Notes: generated by a model from the sequence alone, not told the origin. Positions 16,930 to 25,501 are shown, counted from the stretch's first letter. The stretch is DNA of 64,000 nucleotides from Micromonospora terminaliae (GCF_009671205.1 NZ_CP045309.1:3906001-3970000), one strand, 5' to 3'. Program-made: numbers and translations.

Positions 16930-17508
16930 TTGCGCAAGCTCGTGTACTACGTCGCCAGCACCCTCGACGGCTTCATCGCCGCCCCCGACGGGTCCTACGA
17001 CCACCTCCCGCTGGAGCCCGACGTGGCGGCCCACCTGACCGCCGAGTGGCCCCAGACCTTCCCCACGTTCACCCACGCCCACTTCGACATCGCCTCGCCG
17101 CCGGCCGGCCGCTTCGACGCCCTGCTCATGGGCCGGGCCACCTACGACCCGGCGCTCAAGATCGGCGTGACCAGTCCCTACGCGCACCTCAAGCAGTACG
17201 TCTTCAGCCGCTCGCTGCCCCCGTCGGACGACCCGCAGGTCGAGATCGTCGCCGGCGACCCGGTGGCCTTCGTCCGCGAGCTGAAGGCCCAGCCCGGCGG
17301 CGACATCTGGCTCTGCGGCGGCGGGCAGCTCGCCGGCCAGCTCCTCGACGAGGTCGACGAGCTGGTGGTGAAGCTCAACCCGGTGGTGGCCGGCAGCGGC
17401 ATCCCGCTGGCCGACCGGAGCTTCACGCCCACCCGGTTCACCCTGGTCGGCACCCGGTCGTTCGACAGCGGCGTGGTGGTGCTCCGCTACACCGCCGGGG
17501 CGCGGTAA
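16930..17508 (+). CDS. Dihydrofolate reductase-like (RibD C-terminal domain) family protein
   Basis: 192 aa starting at TTG 16930. That start has GGAG 5 nt upstream and yields the canonical N-terminus MRKLVYYVASTLDGFIA; longer in-frame starts would run through the operators. Further family marks are FDALLMGRATYDPAL, the DIWLCGGGQLAGQLL nucleotide loop near 125-140, and LNPVVAGSGIPL. These proteins resemble RibD/DHFR reductases that bind NADPH, but stand-alone actinobacterial members have no known substrate. The gene faces a TetR regulator across paired operators, so it is probably inducible, perhaps by a xenobiotic. Confidence 0.9.
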   Translation: MRKLVYYVASTLDGFIAAPDGSYDHLPLEPDVAAHLTAEWPQTFPTFTHAHFDIASPPAGRFDALLMGRATYDPALKIGVTSPYAHLKQYVFSRSLPPSDDPQVEIVAGDPVAFVRELKAQPGGDIWLCGGGQLAGQLLDEVDELVVKLNPVVAGSGIPLADRSFTPTRFTLVGTRSFDSGVVVLRYTAGAR

Positions 17509-17549
17509 TCGGGTTGCCCGCGGCCGGACGGGTCGCGCACGGTGGGTCG

Positions 17550-18485
17550 GTGACCAGCCTGACGAAGAGCCGGATCCGCTGGACGGACCTGCCCGGGCCC
17601 GTCCGCGCCGCGGTCGAGGAGATCCTCGGCGACCGGGTGGTCGCCGCCGAGTCACAGCACGGTGGCTTCTCCCCCGGCACCGCCGACCGGGTCCGCACCG
17701 CCGGTGGGCGGCGGGCCTTCGTCAAGGCGGTCAGCCCGGCGCAGAACGACCGCAGCCCCACGCTGCACCGGGCGGAGGCGCGGATCGCCGCCGCGCTGCC
17801 GCCGGCCGCGCCGGCGCCCCGGCTGCTCGGCAGCCACGACGACGGCGACTGGATCGCGCTGGTCTTCAGCGACGTCGAGGGCCGCCACCCGGTCACGCCG
17901 TGGGAGGCCGGCGAGCTGGCCGCCGTGCTGTCCACCCTGGAGGCGATGGCCGGGGTGCTCACGCCGGCGCCCGCCGCGGTCGTCACCACCGCGGCCGAGC
18001 AACTGGGGTACGACTTCGGCGGCTGGCGGCGGCTCGCCGACGACCCACCGGCCGACCTGGACCCGTGGGCGCGGGCCCGGCTGCCCGAGCTGCGCGCGGC
18101 CGCCGACCGGGGGCTGGCCGCGCTGGCCGGCGACACCCTCTGCCACGTCGACATCCGGGCCGACAACCTGCTGATCGGCCCGGACGGCGGCGTCACCGTG
18201 GTCGACTGGCCCTGGGCCTGCCGCGGGCCGGCCTGGCTGGACAGCCTGCTGACCCTGATCAACGTGCAGGTGCACGGCGGTCACGACCCGGAGGCGCTGC
18301 TGGCCGCCCGGCCGCTCACCGCCGGGGTGGACCACGCCGACGTGACCGGGGTGCTGGCCGGGTTCACCGGGTTCTTCCTGGACGGCGCCCGCCAGCCGCC
18401 CCCGCCCGGCATCCCGACGGTCCGGGCGTTCCAGCGGTTGCAGGGCGACGCGCTGCTCCCCTGGCTCGCCCGGCGTATGGGCTGA
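17550..18485 (+). CDS. Aminoglycoside phosphotransferase (APH) family kinase
   Basis: 311 aa from GTG 17550, 41 bp after the reductase gene. Kinase-like marks: ESQHGGFSPGTADRV (nucleotide loop), RRAFVKAV (ATP-binding Lys), CHVDIRADNLLIG near 197 (catalytic loop, HxDxxxxN) and VTVVDWPWACRG (metal-binding Asp). The APH fold covers drug kinases, sugar or choline kinases and spore proteins; substrate cannot be assigned and the chromosomal setting argues against a dedicated resistance gene. It may share the TetR-controlled transcript with the preceding gene. Confidence 0.88.
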   Translation: MTSLTKSRIRWTDLPGPVRAAVEEILGDRVVAAESQHGGFSPGTADRVRTAGGRRAFVKAVSPAQNDRSPTLHRAEARIAAALPPAAPAPRLLGSHDDGDWIALVFSDVEGRHPVTPWEAGELAAVLSTLEAMAGVLTPAPAAVVTTAAEQLGYDFGGWRRLADDPPADLDPWARARLPELRAAADRGLAALAGDTLCHVDIRADNLLIGPDGGVTVVDWPWACRGPAWLDSLLTLINVQVHGGHDPEALLAARPLTAGVDHADVTGVLAGFTGFFLDGARQPPPPGIPTVRAFQRLQGDALLPWLARRMG

Positions 18486-18499
18486 CGACCAGGGCGGAT

Positions 18500-19300
18500 T
18501 CAGGCCCGGTCCGGGAGCTTCTCCTGCCGGGTCCAGCTCGTCCAGCCCCGCTCGCGCATCAGGTCGCGCATCAGCCGGGCCCCGGGATGGGACTCGTCGG
18601 CGAGCGCGTCGAGCAGGTCGTACGGCAGGTCGTCCCCGGAATCACCCTGGCCGGCGGCCTCGCCGGCGGCGTAGGCCTCCTCGGACAGCTCCGCCATGAT
18701 GTCGGCGGCCTCCTCCATGAGCCGGTGGGCGGCCCCATCCGTCAGGCGTTCGCCGGCCACGTCGCCGTCCAACAAGGTGGACAGGACCAGATAGAGCCGG
18801 ACCATCCGCGGGTCATCCAACTGCGCGAACTTCAACGGCATCCACCCGCGCACCTGGTCCGGCCAGCGGGCCGAGATCAGGATCCACCCGTCCCGCTCGG
18901 CCTCCACGACGCGCTCGGACACCCCGATCTCCCGGAGCCGGTCAAGATAGGCGAGGACCTCCGGCGGGAGGCCGCCGCTGTTCCCGGCGGCCAGTTGGGC
19001 GATCTGCTGACGGCTGGTCTCCAGCCGGCTGATCTCGTCGGACAGGCGGCCGTCGATGCGGTGGATCGCCGCGGCGAAATCCGCCTGGTCCGCCCGCAGC
19101 AGCGCGGTGATCTCGGACAGCGGCACCCCGGCGTCCGCCAGGGCGCGGATCTTGAGGAGTGCGACGACGGCGCTCGCGCCGTACCGCCGGTAGCCGGAGG
19201 CGTCGCGCTCCGGCTCCGGCAGCAGACCGATCTGGTGGTAGTGCCGCACCGCCCGCACGGTGACACCGGCGTACGACGCCAGTTGCCCGATCGTCAGCAT
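18500..19300 (-). CDS. MerR-family transcriptional regulator
   Basis: 266 aa from ATG 19300, chosen because MLTIGQLASYAGVTVRAVRH is the normal MerR N-terminus; an ATG at 19360 would add 20 residues. Residues 1-70 are the winged helix (GLLPEPERDASGYRRYG). About 75-115 form the dimerisation coiled coil (IHRIDGRLSDEISRLETSRQ). The large C-terminal region (about 130-266) has no CxC metal motif, so an organic ligand is more likely than a metal. A perfect 13-bp palindrome lies at a MerR-type promoter upstream, suggesting autoregulation. It converges on the APH gene. Confidence 0.9.
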   Translation of the reverse strand: MLTIGQLASYAGVTVRAVRHYHQIGLLPEPERDASGYRRYGASAVVALLKIRALADAGVPLSEITALLRADQADFAAAIHRIDGRLSDEISRLETSRQQIAQLAAGNSGGLPPEVLAYLDRLREIGVSERVVEAERDGWILISARWPDQVRGWMPLKFAQLDDPRMVRLYLVLSTLLDGDVAGERLTDGAAHRLMEEAADIMAELSEEAYAAGEAAGQGDSGDDLPYDLLDALADESHPGARLMRDLMRERGWTSWTRQEKLPDRA

Positions 19301-19378
19301 GCCCCTGATCCTGCCCTGCTCAGGAGGCCGTTCGCCGCTGGCCGCCGCCGGATTGTTCATGCCGCCAGCATGGCGGGT

Positions 19379-19391
19379 TGACGCTGCGTCA
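19379..19391 (-). promoter_or_regulatory. MerR-type operator/promoter of the merR gene
   Basis: TGACGCTGCGTCA is a perfect palindrome (single central base) sitting just after a minus-strand TTGACC -35 element at 19398-19393. Candidate -10 sequences (CCATGC or CATGCT) follow at 19-20 bp spacing, the long spacer typical of MerR-activated promoters. The palindrome is 79 bp upstream of the preferred merR start and 148 bp from the sigma factor gene. Confidence 0.65.
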
Positions 19392-19538
19392 GGGTCAAGC
19401 CGCCCGCTTGGCGAAGACCACGACAGCGCGCCACGTCCGCGGGCTGACGGTGAGCACGGGGGCGGCCGGGGCGTGGTCGAATGACCGCCTCAACCATCCG
19501 GCGGGTGGCACGCGTTCCTAGGGGGCGAGGGGGTGGGC

Positions 19539-20042
19539 ATGTCGGAGACGTTCCACGAGTTCGTGGTGCAGCGGTCGCCCGCGCTGTCGCGGACGGCGTA
19601 CCTGCTGACCGGCGACCACCAGCACGCCGAGGACCTGTTGCAGAGCGCACTGGCCCGGACGTACCGGCACTGGCGGCGGATCCACGACGGGGACCCGGAG
19701 GCGTACGTGCGCCGGGTCATGTACCACCAGCAGGTCTCGTGGTGGCGCCGGCGGCGGGTGGCGGAACGGCTGGACGCGACGCCGGTCGAGCGGGGCGGCG
19801 GCGACCACACCGACGACACCGCGCTGCGGCTCAGCGTGGTGGCCGCGCTGCGCCGGCTCACCGCCCGGCAGCGGGCCGTGCTGGTGCTCCGCTACTACGA
19901 GGACCTGACCGAGGCGCAGGTGGCCGAGGTGCTCGGCTGCTCGGTGGGCACGGTGAAGCGGCACGGGCACGACGCCGTGCGCCGGCTCCGCGACCTCGTC
20001 CCCGACCTGTGGGAGCCGACGCCGGAGAGGAGCGGGCGATGA
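19539..20042 (+). CDS. SigE-family ECF RNA polymerase sigma factor
   Basis: 167 aa from ATG 19539 (GTG 19533 also possible), following a GGGGGCGAGGGGG sequence. Region 2 is seen at about 3-70 (FHEFVVQRSPALSRTAYLLT, DHQHAEDLLQSALARTYRHW, AYVRRVMYHQQVSWWRRRR). Region 4 is at about 105-155 (LTARQRAVLVLRYYEDLTEA, then GCSVGTVKRHGHDAVRRLRD). The pattern matches the short SigE-type ECF family abundant in Micromonosporaceae. It overlaps the next gene by 4 nt (ATGA), so the membrane protein downstream is probably its modulator. Confidence 0.93.
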   Translation: MSETFHEFVVQRSPALSRTAYLLTGDHQHAEDLLQSALARTYRHWRRIHDGDPEAYVRRVMYHQQVSWWRRRRVAERLDATPVERGGGDHTDDTALRLSVVAALRRLTARQRAVLVLRYYEDLTEAQVAEVLGCSVGTVKRHGHDAVRRLRDLVPDLWEPTPERSGR

Positions 20043-21457
20043 GCGTACGGCTGCGGGAGGCGCTGCGGGATGCGGCGGCCGAGGTTCCGGCGTACCCGGT
20101 GCACGACCGCGCGGTGCGGACCGCGCGGCGCACCCGCCGGCGGATGGCGGCGGCGGTCGCGGCGGTGCTGGTGCTGGTGGCGCTCGTGCCGCTGTCGGTG
20201 CGCGGCGGCGGGCCGGCCACCGTCGCACCGGCCGGTGTGGACGGCCCTGCCCTGCCCGACCGGATCGGGCTGCCGGGGTTCGGGTCGTTGCGCGCCACCG
20301 ACCGGCCCCGGCTCGGCCCGGCGTCGGTGGTGTTCAGCGGGCAGGCGCGGGGGCTCACCGGGCTGATCGACGAGAACGGCACCGTGGGCATCGTCGGCGC
20401 CGACGCCGACCGCTACCGCACCTGGACGGTCGGCCACGAGGCGCCGGCCGGCGAGCAGGTGCTGCTCTCCCCCGACGGGCGGCGGCTCGCCGTGCCCGCC
20501 GGGTCGTGGGAGCATCCCCGGATCGACCTGGTCGACCTGGTGGACGGGACGGTCCGTCGGGTGCCGAGCCCGCGAGAGGGCAGCACGCTGACCGAGCCGG
20601 CCGGCTGGGCGCCGGACGGGACCGCGCTGGTGGTCCGGGACACCACGCCGGCCAACCCGGAGGGCAGCGCCCACGTCAACACGCTCAGCCTGGTGCGGCT
20701 GGACACCGGCCGGGCGGTACGCCTGCTCGAAACCGAGCAGCTGCCGGTCTTCGGCACCCCGGTCGCGTTCACCGCCGACGGGTCCCGGCTGGCCTACCAG
20801 GTCGGCGACAAGGTGCTCGTGACCAGCGCCGACGGGCAGTCGATCGCGTCGTTCCCGCTGCCGCCGGAGAGCGGGCTGGCCGGCAAGGGGGCCTGGCTGC
20901 CCGACGGGACGCTGGCGCTGGCCGGCCACGAACCGGGCACCGACCGGTGGCGGCTGCGCCGGGTCGACACCAGCGGCACGGACCTGGGCGTCCCGGCGCT
21001 GCCCGCCGTCGCGGGCGTCACCACGATCCGGCTGCTCGGCTGGCAGGCCGACGGGACCGCCGTGGTGGTCGGGTACCGGCCCGAGCCGAACTCCCCGGCC
21101 TCCTTCACCGGAGCGCTGGAGATGGACCAGCGGACCGCGTACGGGAACGTGCGGACGGTCCGGGTGCTGGGCCTGGCCCCGGGTGCCGCCGCGCCGACGA
21201 CGCTGCTCACCGCACCGGACCAGGTGCTCGCCATCGACGTGGCGGACGCAGTGGTGCGCGCCGGCCGGGTCCGCGCGGCGGATCCGCCGTCCGGGCCGGG
21301 TGGCCGGGTCTGGTGGGCGGCCGGGGCGGCGGCGCTGCTGCTCGGCGGCCTGGTGGCCGCGCGGCTGCTCCGGCGGCGGCGACGGGCGCAGCGGTCACTC
21401 GGGGACGCGCACCTCGTGGGTGAGGAAGGGCAGCACGGCCGCGGGCAGGGCGGGTGA
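20039..21457 (+). CDS. Membrane protein coupled to sigma factor; beta-propeller-like exterior domain
   Basis: 472 aa. The N-terminal 30 residues are cytosolic and basic, then a membrane segment at about 38-56 (MAAAVAAVLVLVALVPLSV). The long middle region has WD40/TolB-like repeats, each with a PDG turn (LLSPDGRRLAVP, WAPDGTALVV, AFTADGSRLAYQ, WLPDGTLALAG). A second hydrophobic segment lies near the C-terminus (WWAAGAAALLLGGLVAARLL) followed by a basic tail. The ATGA overlap with the sigma gene suggests a regulator or sensor, but no anti-sigma zinc motif is present. Its last 63 bp overlap the hydrolase gene on the opposite strand. Confidence 0.85.
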   Translation: MSVRLREALRDAAAEVPAYPVHDRAVRTARRTRRRMAAAVAAVLVLVALVPLSVRGGGPATVAPAGVDGPALPDRIGLPGFGSLRATDRPRLGPASVVFSGQARGLTGLIDENGTVGIVGADADRYRTWTVGHEAPAGEQVLLSPDGRRLAVPAGSWEHPRIDLVDLVDGTVRRVPSPREGSTLTEPAGWAPDGTALVVRDTTPANPEGSAHVNTLSLVRLDTGRAVRLLETEQLPVFGTPVAFTADGSRLAYQVGDKVLVTSADGQSIASFPLPPESGLAGKGAWLPDGTLALAGHEPGTDRWRLRRVDTSGTDLGVPALPAVAGVTTIRLLGWQADGTAVVVGYRPEPNSPASFTGALEMDQRTAYGNVRTVRVLGLAPGAAAPTTLLTAPDQVLAIDVADAVVRAGRVRAADPPSGPGGRVWWAAGAAALLLGGLVAARLLRRRRRAQRSLGDAHLVGEEGQHGRGQGG

Positions 21458-22192
21458 GCCGACGATGTCGTAGTGGGTCAGCCCGGGCAGCACGGCCAGC
21501 CGGGACGCGGGCCGGCCGGTGCCGTCCCAGCCGGCGTCCCGGTGGCCGCCGCCGAGCAGCCCGTAGAACTCGGCCGCGTGGCGCACGGGAATCGAGTCCG
21601 CGTCGGCGAACACCAGCAGCACGGGCATGGGCAGGGCGGCCACCTCCGCGGACCAGTCGTACTCGCGGCGCAGCAGCTCGCCGGTCTTCGCCCAGAGCAC
21701 CGGCCAGTCCTGCGGGCGGGGCGCGACCCGTTCGTAGCGTTCGTGCGGCGGGGTGCCGCGCATCTGCTCGGCGACCCGCTCGTCCTGGGCGGCCATCGCG
21801 GCGAGCACCTCCGGGTACCAGCCCTGCCTTCGGCACGGCGTCGAGACCAGCACGAGGCGGCGGACCAGGGCCGGGTGCTGGATCGCGGCACGCAGGGCCA
21901 CCCCGCCCCCGAGCGAGTAGCCGAGCAGGTCGGCCGGCGGCAGGCCGAGGTGCCGCAGCAGCGCGGCGACGTCGTCGGCCATCGACTCGTGGCGCAGCGG
22001 CCGGTCCACGTCGGCGGTCCGGCCGTGGCCCTGAAGATCGACGGCGACGACCTGCCGGCGCGCGGTGAGGGCGGGCAGGATCGGCGCGAACGTCTCCGTC
22101 GAGCCGTACCCGCCGTGCAGCAGGACGAGCGGGCGGCCGGTGCCGTGGATCTCGTACCAGAGCCGCACCCCGTCGACGTCCGCGTAGCTCAC
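21395..22192 (-). CDS. Alpha/beta hydrolase
   Basis: 265 aa from GTG 22192. The fold is clear: VLLHGGYGS (oxyanion region), DLQGHGRT, nucleophile elbow GYSLGGG with Ser about 92, Asp in LLVFADADSIPV near 205 and His in LPGLTHYDIVGS near 245. It hydrolyses an ester, lactone or similar; the substrate is unknown. The 3' 63 bp lie within the 3' end of the opposite-strand membrane-protein gene, so one of the two stops may be mis-evolved or the tails truly overlap. Confidence 0.9.
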   Translation of the reverse strand: MSYADVDGVRLWYEIHGTGRPLVLLHGGYGSTETFAPILPALTARRQVVAVDLQGHGRTADVDRPLRHESMADDVAALLRHLGLPPADLLGYSLGGGVALRAAIQHPALVRRLVLVSTPCRRQGWYPEVLAAMAAQDERVAEQMRGTPPHERYERVAPRPQDWPVLWAKTGELLRREYDWSAEVAALPMPVLLVFADADSIPVRHAAEFYGLLGGGHRDAGWDGTGRPASRLAVLPGLTHYDIVGSPALPAAVLPFLTHEVRVPE

Positions 22193-22210
22193 GCCGGTTC
22201 AACGACGGAC

Positions 22211-22242
22211 GGCCCGGCGGCGGGTCGCCCCACCGCCGGGCC
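22211..22242 (-). terminator. Probable terminator after the acetyltransferase gene
   Basis: GGCCCGGCGG (22211-22220) pairs perfectly with CCGCCGGGCC (22233-22242) around a 12-nt loop. It lies 13 bp after the acetyltransferase stop on the minus strand and before the hydrolase start. There is no clear T-run, as is common for actinomycete terminators. Confidence 0.6.
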
Positions 22243-22255
22243 GGTCGGTCCGGCG

Positions 22256-22738
22256 TTACCCGGCGACGTACCGGTGCAACAGTCCTTCGTCACTGTCGAC
22301 GGTGCCGTCGCGGCGCAGGCCGGCCTTCTCCAGCACCCGCACCGACGGGATGTTGGCCGGGTCGACGGTGGCGAACACGAGCGTCACCCCGGGCAGGGTG
22401 CGGGCGTGGGCCACCAGCGCACGGACCGCCTCGGTGACGTAGCCCCGGCAGCGCCGGGACTCGACGATGCCGTAGCCGAACTCGACCGCGCCGTCGGTGG
22501 GCGGCAACTTCAGCCCGATGCCGCCCACGGTGAGGCCGGTCTCCCGCTCGATGATGAGCCGGTGGCCGTGCGGCCGGTCCGGGTTGCCGGCGATGATCCC
22601 GGCGATCACCCGCTCGCCGTGGGCGGGGAAGTCCGCCGCCCAGTGCGGGCGGCGCGCACCGGCGACGACGGCGGCGGCCTCCTCGGCCGGCCACGGGCGC
22701 AGCACGAGACGGTCGGTGGTCAGGTCAGAAATGAACAA
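22256..22738 (-). CDS. GNAT-family N-acetyltransferase
   Basis: 160 aa. The RimJ/RimL-like pattern is present: LTTDRLVLRPWPAEEAAAVV at the N-terminus, TVGGIGLKL, FGYGIVESRRCRGYVTEAVR (acetyl-CoA pyrophosphate loop, about 88-107) and VFATVDPANIPSVRVLEKAG. Transfers acetyl from acetyl-CoA to an amine; the acceptor is unknown. Its leader contains a 10-bp perfect hairpin. It is a single-gene unit with a terminator downstream. Confidence 0.9.
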   Translation of the reverse strand: MFISDLTTDRLVLRPWPAEEAAAVVAGARRPHWAADFPAHGERVIAGIIAGNPDRPHGHRLIIERETGLTVGGIGLKLPPTDGAVEFGYGIVESRRCRGYVTEAVRALVAHARTLPGVTLVFATVDPANIPSVRVLEKAGLRRDGTVDSDEGLLHRYVAG

Positions 22739-22765
22739 CGCGATTCTCCAGAGTCATGGAGTGAC

Positions 22766-22805
22766 CCGGGTCGCGGTGAACGCTCAGTCAGGAGTCGCGA
22801 CCCGG
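22766..22805 (-). promoter_or_regulatory. Hairpin in the leader region of the acetyltransferase gene
   Basis: CCGGGTCGCG (22766-22775) pairs with CGCGACCCGG (22796-22805), a perfect 10-bp stem with a 20-nt loop, 28 bp upstream of the acetyltransferase start. It could be an operator or an RNA leader structure. Confidence 0.35.
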
Positions 22806-22912
22806 AAGAGGGCATGGCAGGGGAAGCTCATGGCGATCCATGGCCTCATCTCCCCCTGCGCCCACGACGGTCGCGTGTCCGCGCCCGGGCACTCTAACCC
22901 ATGATCCGGATA

Positions 22913-22959
22913 CGCCGCGCCCCCGTTGCCTCGGGCCAACGGGCAACGGGGGCGCGGCG
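22913..22959 (-). terminator. Strong terminator hairpin after the NCS2 permease gene
   Basis: An 18-bp perfect inverted repeat (22913-22930 and 22942-22959; arms begin CGCCGCGCCCCCGTTGCC) with an 11-nt loop lies 9 bp past the permease stop. The stem is GC-rich and long, so it should end transcription or protect the 3' end. Confidence 0.85.
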
Positions 22960-22968
22960 CGGGACGGG

Positions 22969-24450
22969 TCAGCTGACCCCGGTGACGGCCTTGACCAGGT
23001 TGATGGCGAAGTAGATGACGAACGCGACGGCCACCGCCCACATGAGCGGGTGGATCTGCCGGGCCTTGCCCTGCGCCACCCGGATCGCCACCCAGCTCAC
23101 GAAGCCGGCGCCGATGCCGTTGGTGATCGAGTAGGTGAACGGCATGAGCGTCATGGTCAGGAACGCCGGGACGGCGACGCCCACGTCGGTGAAGTCGATG
23201 TCCTTGACCTGGCGGATCATCAGCGCGCCCACGACCACCAGCGCCGGGCCGGCGGCCTCGCTCGGCACCAGCGACACCAGCGGGGTGAGCAGCAGGGCGC
23301 CCAGGAAGAGCACGCCGGTGACCACGCTGGTCAGGCCGGTCCGCCCGCCGTCCGCGATGCCCGAGGAGGACTCGACGTACGTGGTGGCCGACGAGGCGCT
23401 GCCCGCGCCACCGGCGACCGCGGCGACGCCGTCGACGAAGAGCACCTTGCCGAGGCGCGGCATGTCGGTGCCGTCCTCGGTGGCCAGGTTGGCCTGCTTG
23501 GCGAGGCCGACCGTGGTGCCCATGACGTCGAAGAAGTCGGCCAGCACCAGGGTGAAGACCAGCAGCAGCGCGGTCATCAGGCCGACGTGGGCGAACGCGC
23601 CGAACGACACGTTGCCGAGCAGGTGCAGGTCGGGCTTCTGGACCAGCGGGTCCGGCAGGGTCGGCACGTTGAGCCGCCACCCGTCCGGGTTGGGCTTGCC
23701 GTCGACGAGCGCCGGGCCGGGCTTGGCGAACGCGTTGACGATCACCGCGATGACCGTGGTGGCCACGATGCCGATGAGGACGCCGGCCTTCACCTTGCGG
23801 GCGACCAGGATGCCCGTGACCAGCAGGCCGACCACGAAGACGACCGTGGGCCAGCCGTGCAGGGTGCCGTTGCTGCCCGAGCCGAGCTGCAGCGGCACGC
23901 CGCTGCCGGCCCGGACCAGACCACCGTCGACGAAGCCGATCAGCGCGATGAACAGGCCGATGCCGGCCGCGATGGCCGCCTTCAGCTCGGCCGGGATGGC
24001 CCGGAAGACGGCCTTCCGGAACCCGGTCAGCACCAGCACGGTGATGATCAGACCCTCGATGACGACCAGGCCCATGGCCTCGGCCCAGCTCATCTGGGAC
24101 GCGACCGCGTACGCCACGAACGCGTTCAGCCCGAGACCGGTGGCCACCGCGAACGGCACCCGGCCCACGATGCCCATCATGATCGTCATGACGGCGGCGA
24201 CCAGGGCGGTGACGCCGGCGACCGCCGGGATGCCGAGGGTCTTGCCGTCGGCGTCCGGCGCGGTGCCGATGATCAGGGGGTTCAGCACGACGATGTAGGC
24301 CATCGTCGCGAACGTGGTGAGCCCGGCGAGCACCTCGCGCCGGACCGTCGAGCCCCGTCGGGTGATCTCGAAGAAGCGGTCGAGGCGGCTCTGCGCGGCG
24401 GGTTCCGCCGGCTCCACCGGGGCAGCAGGATCCTGCGTAGTCACGCTCAT
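22969..24450 (-). CDS. NCS2-family purine permease (AzgA-like)
   Basis: 493 aa from ATG 24450. At least twelve hydrophobic segments. Conserved AzgA-type NCS2 marks: an N-terminal FFEITRRGSTVRREVLAGL followed by TTFATMAYIVVLNPLI, ATGLGLNAFVAYAVASQMSW, IPAELKAAIAAGIGLFIALI, LADFFDVMGTTVGLAKQANL and SSATTYVESSSGIADGGRTG. These carriers import hypoxanthine, guanine or adenine with protons. It sits alone, 272 bp downstream of DUF6928 on the same strand, with its own terminator. No purine riboswitch is recognised in the upstream gap. Confidence 0.93.
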   Translation of the reverse strand: MSVTTQDPAAPVEPAEPAAQSRLDRFFEITRRGSTVRREVLAGLTTFATMAYIVVLNPLIIGTAPDADGKTLGIPAVAGVTALVAAVMTIMMGIVGRVPFAVATGLGLNAFVAYAVASQMSWAEAMGLVVIEGLIITVLVLTGFRKAVFRAIPAELKAAIAAGIGLFIALIGFVDGGLVRAGSGVPLQLGSGSNGTLHGWPTVVFVVGLLVTGILVARKVKAGVLIGIVATTVIAVIVNAFAKPGPALVDGKPNPDGWRLNVPTLPDPLVQKPDLHLLGNVSFGAFAHVGLMTALLLVFTLVLADFFDVMGTTVGLAKQANLATEDGTDMPRLGKVLFVDGVAAVAGGAGSASSATTYVESSSGIADGGRTGLTSVVTGVLFLGALLLTPLVSLVPSEAAGPALVVVGALMIRQVKDIDFTDVGVAVPAFLTMTLMPFTYSITNGIGAGFVSWVAIRVAQGKARQIHPLMWAVAVAFVIYFAINLVKAVTGVS

Positions 24451-24722
24451 GGCGTGGCTTACTCCGTTCCGGGTTGGCCCAGCCGGTTGCGCCGGCCAGG
24501 CGGTGGGGGTGCAGCCGTCCCGTTTCGGTTGGCCCGGAGAACGTCGGGGCGGCTGGGCTCCACGGATCCCGTGAAGCACTACGAAGCCGCGCCCCGGGGT
24601 CCGGGGAAGCGACTTCGCGAGGCCCACCTTAACCGCCGGGTAACGGCAGATGACCTGCCGCTGAGCGGGGATCCGGCCCGGGGGTGGCCAAGGTCACGCC
24701 CGGGCCCGGTGCCGCGCGCGAG

Positions 24723-25406
24723 CTAGGCGCGGCGCTGGAGCACCATCCGGCGTGCCAGTTCGTGGAGTTCGTCGCGCGCGGCCTGCTCCCGGCCGGTCGG
24801 GTCGGTCACCCGGAACCCGTGCAGCCGGACGGCGTCGGCGTCCACGTCGTCCGGCCGCCGGCGGCCCTCCATCACGAAGCCGAACAGCGCCCGCAGCGCC
24901 GCCTCACCCAGTTCCAGCGGATGGAACGGCAGGCGGTCCCAGCCCGGCACCGGGTGCTCCCCCGCCCAGTACGGGAGCTCGAACGGTAGTGGCTCGCCGA
25001 TGTTCTCACCGACGCCTTCGGGTCCCACGTTCAGCGACCGGACCAGGACGCCGTCCTCCCACACCGCGAATCCCAGCCAGTCGCTGACCGACTGCATGCC
25101 ATGGAGCACGATCCGCCGCCCGGCGCCGGCCTCGACCAGGTGTGCGGGCAGCGCGGACGGCGGGTTGACGGCCAGCCGCCGGTCGCAGAGCAGGTCCACC
25201 CCGGCCAGCGCGACGGCGTACGTCACGTCGTCGGGCGGGTAGACGGCGTCCCACAGGCACTCGTCGGCGGCGCCGTCGACGAGGTGCCCCGGGTGGATCC
25301 GCCGGACCAGCGCCTCGGCCGCGTCCCGGTCACCGCCGGTGGCCCCGCGCAACGCCGTGGCGATGTCCCCGTCCGCGTACGCCAGCAGTGCCGTCTTCGC
25401 CCCCAC
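24723..25406 (-). CDS. DUF6928 family protein
   Basis: 227 aa. Opens MGAKTALLAYADGDIATAL, characteristic of DUF6928 proteins. A central MQSVSDWLGFAVWEDGVLVRSLNV strand pair, then an EPLPFELPYWAGEHPV segment, LPFHPLELGEAALRALFGF and a helical C-terminus follow. It is cytosolic with no known activity. It is preceded by a hairpin that ends the upstream regulator gene, so it probably has its own promoter. Confidence 0.85.
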   Translation of the reverse strand: MGAKTALLAYADGDIATALRGATGGDRDAAEALVRRIHPGHLVDGAADECLWDAVYPPDDVTYAVALAGVDLLCDRRLAVNPPSALPAHLVEAGAGRRIVLHGMQSVSDWLGFAVWEDGVLVRSLNVGPEGVGENIGEPLPFELPYWAGEHPVPGWDRLPFHPLELGEAALRALFGFVMEGRRRPDDVDADAVRLHGFRVTDPTGREQAARDELHELARRMVLQRRA

Positions 25407-25449
25407 GCCCGCGCCCCTCCCCCGACGAGTGTCACCGCACGGTACCGGC

Positions 25450-25501
25450 GAGATCTTGGTAGGAAAAGGCCCCGGTAGGGGCCACTTCCCACCAAGATCT
25501 C
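25450..25501 (-). terminator. Long inverted repeat overlapping the stop codon of the cupin regulator
   Basis: GAGATCTTGGT (25450-25460) pairs with ACCAAGATCTC (25491-25501). The stem continues with mismatches through a GGAAA/TTCCC-like section and GGCCCC/GGGGCC near the apex. The right arm includes the last base of the TAG stop of the minus-strand cupin regulator. It looks like a terminator, possibly bidirectional. Confidence 0.7.

Noticed and set aside
24451..24722. Purine riboswitch before the NCS2 permease
   Set aside because: No conserved three-way-junction sequence could be found in the 272-bp gap.
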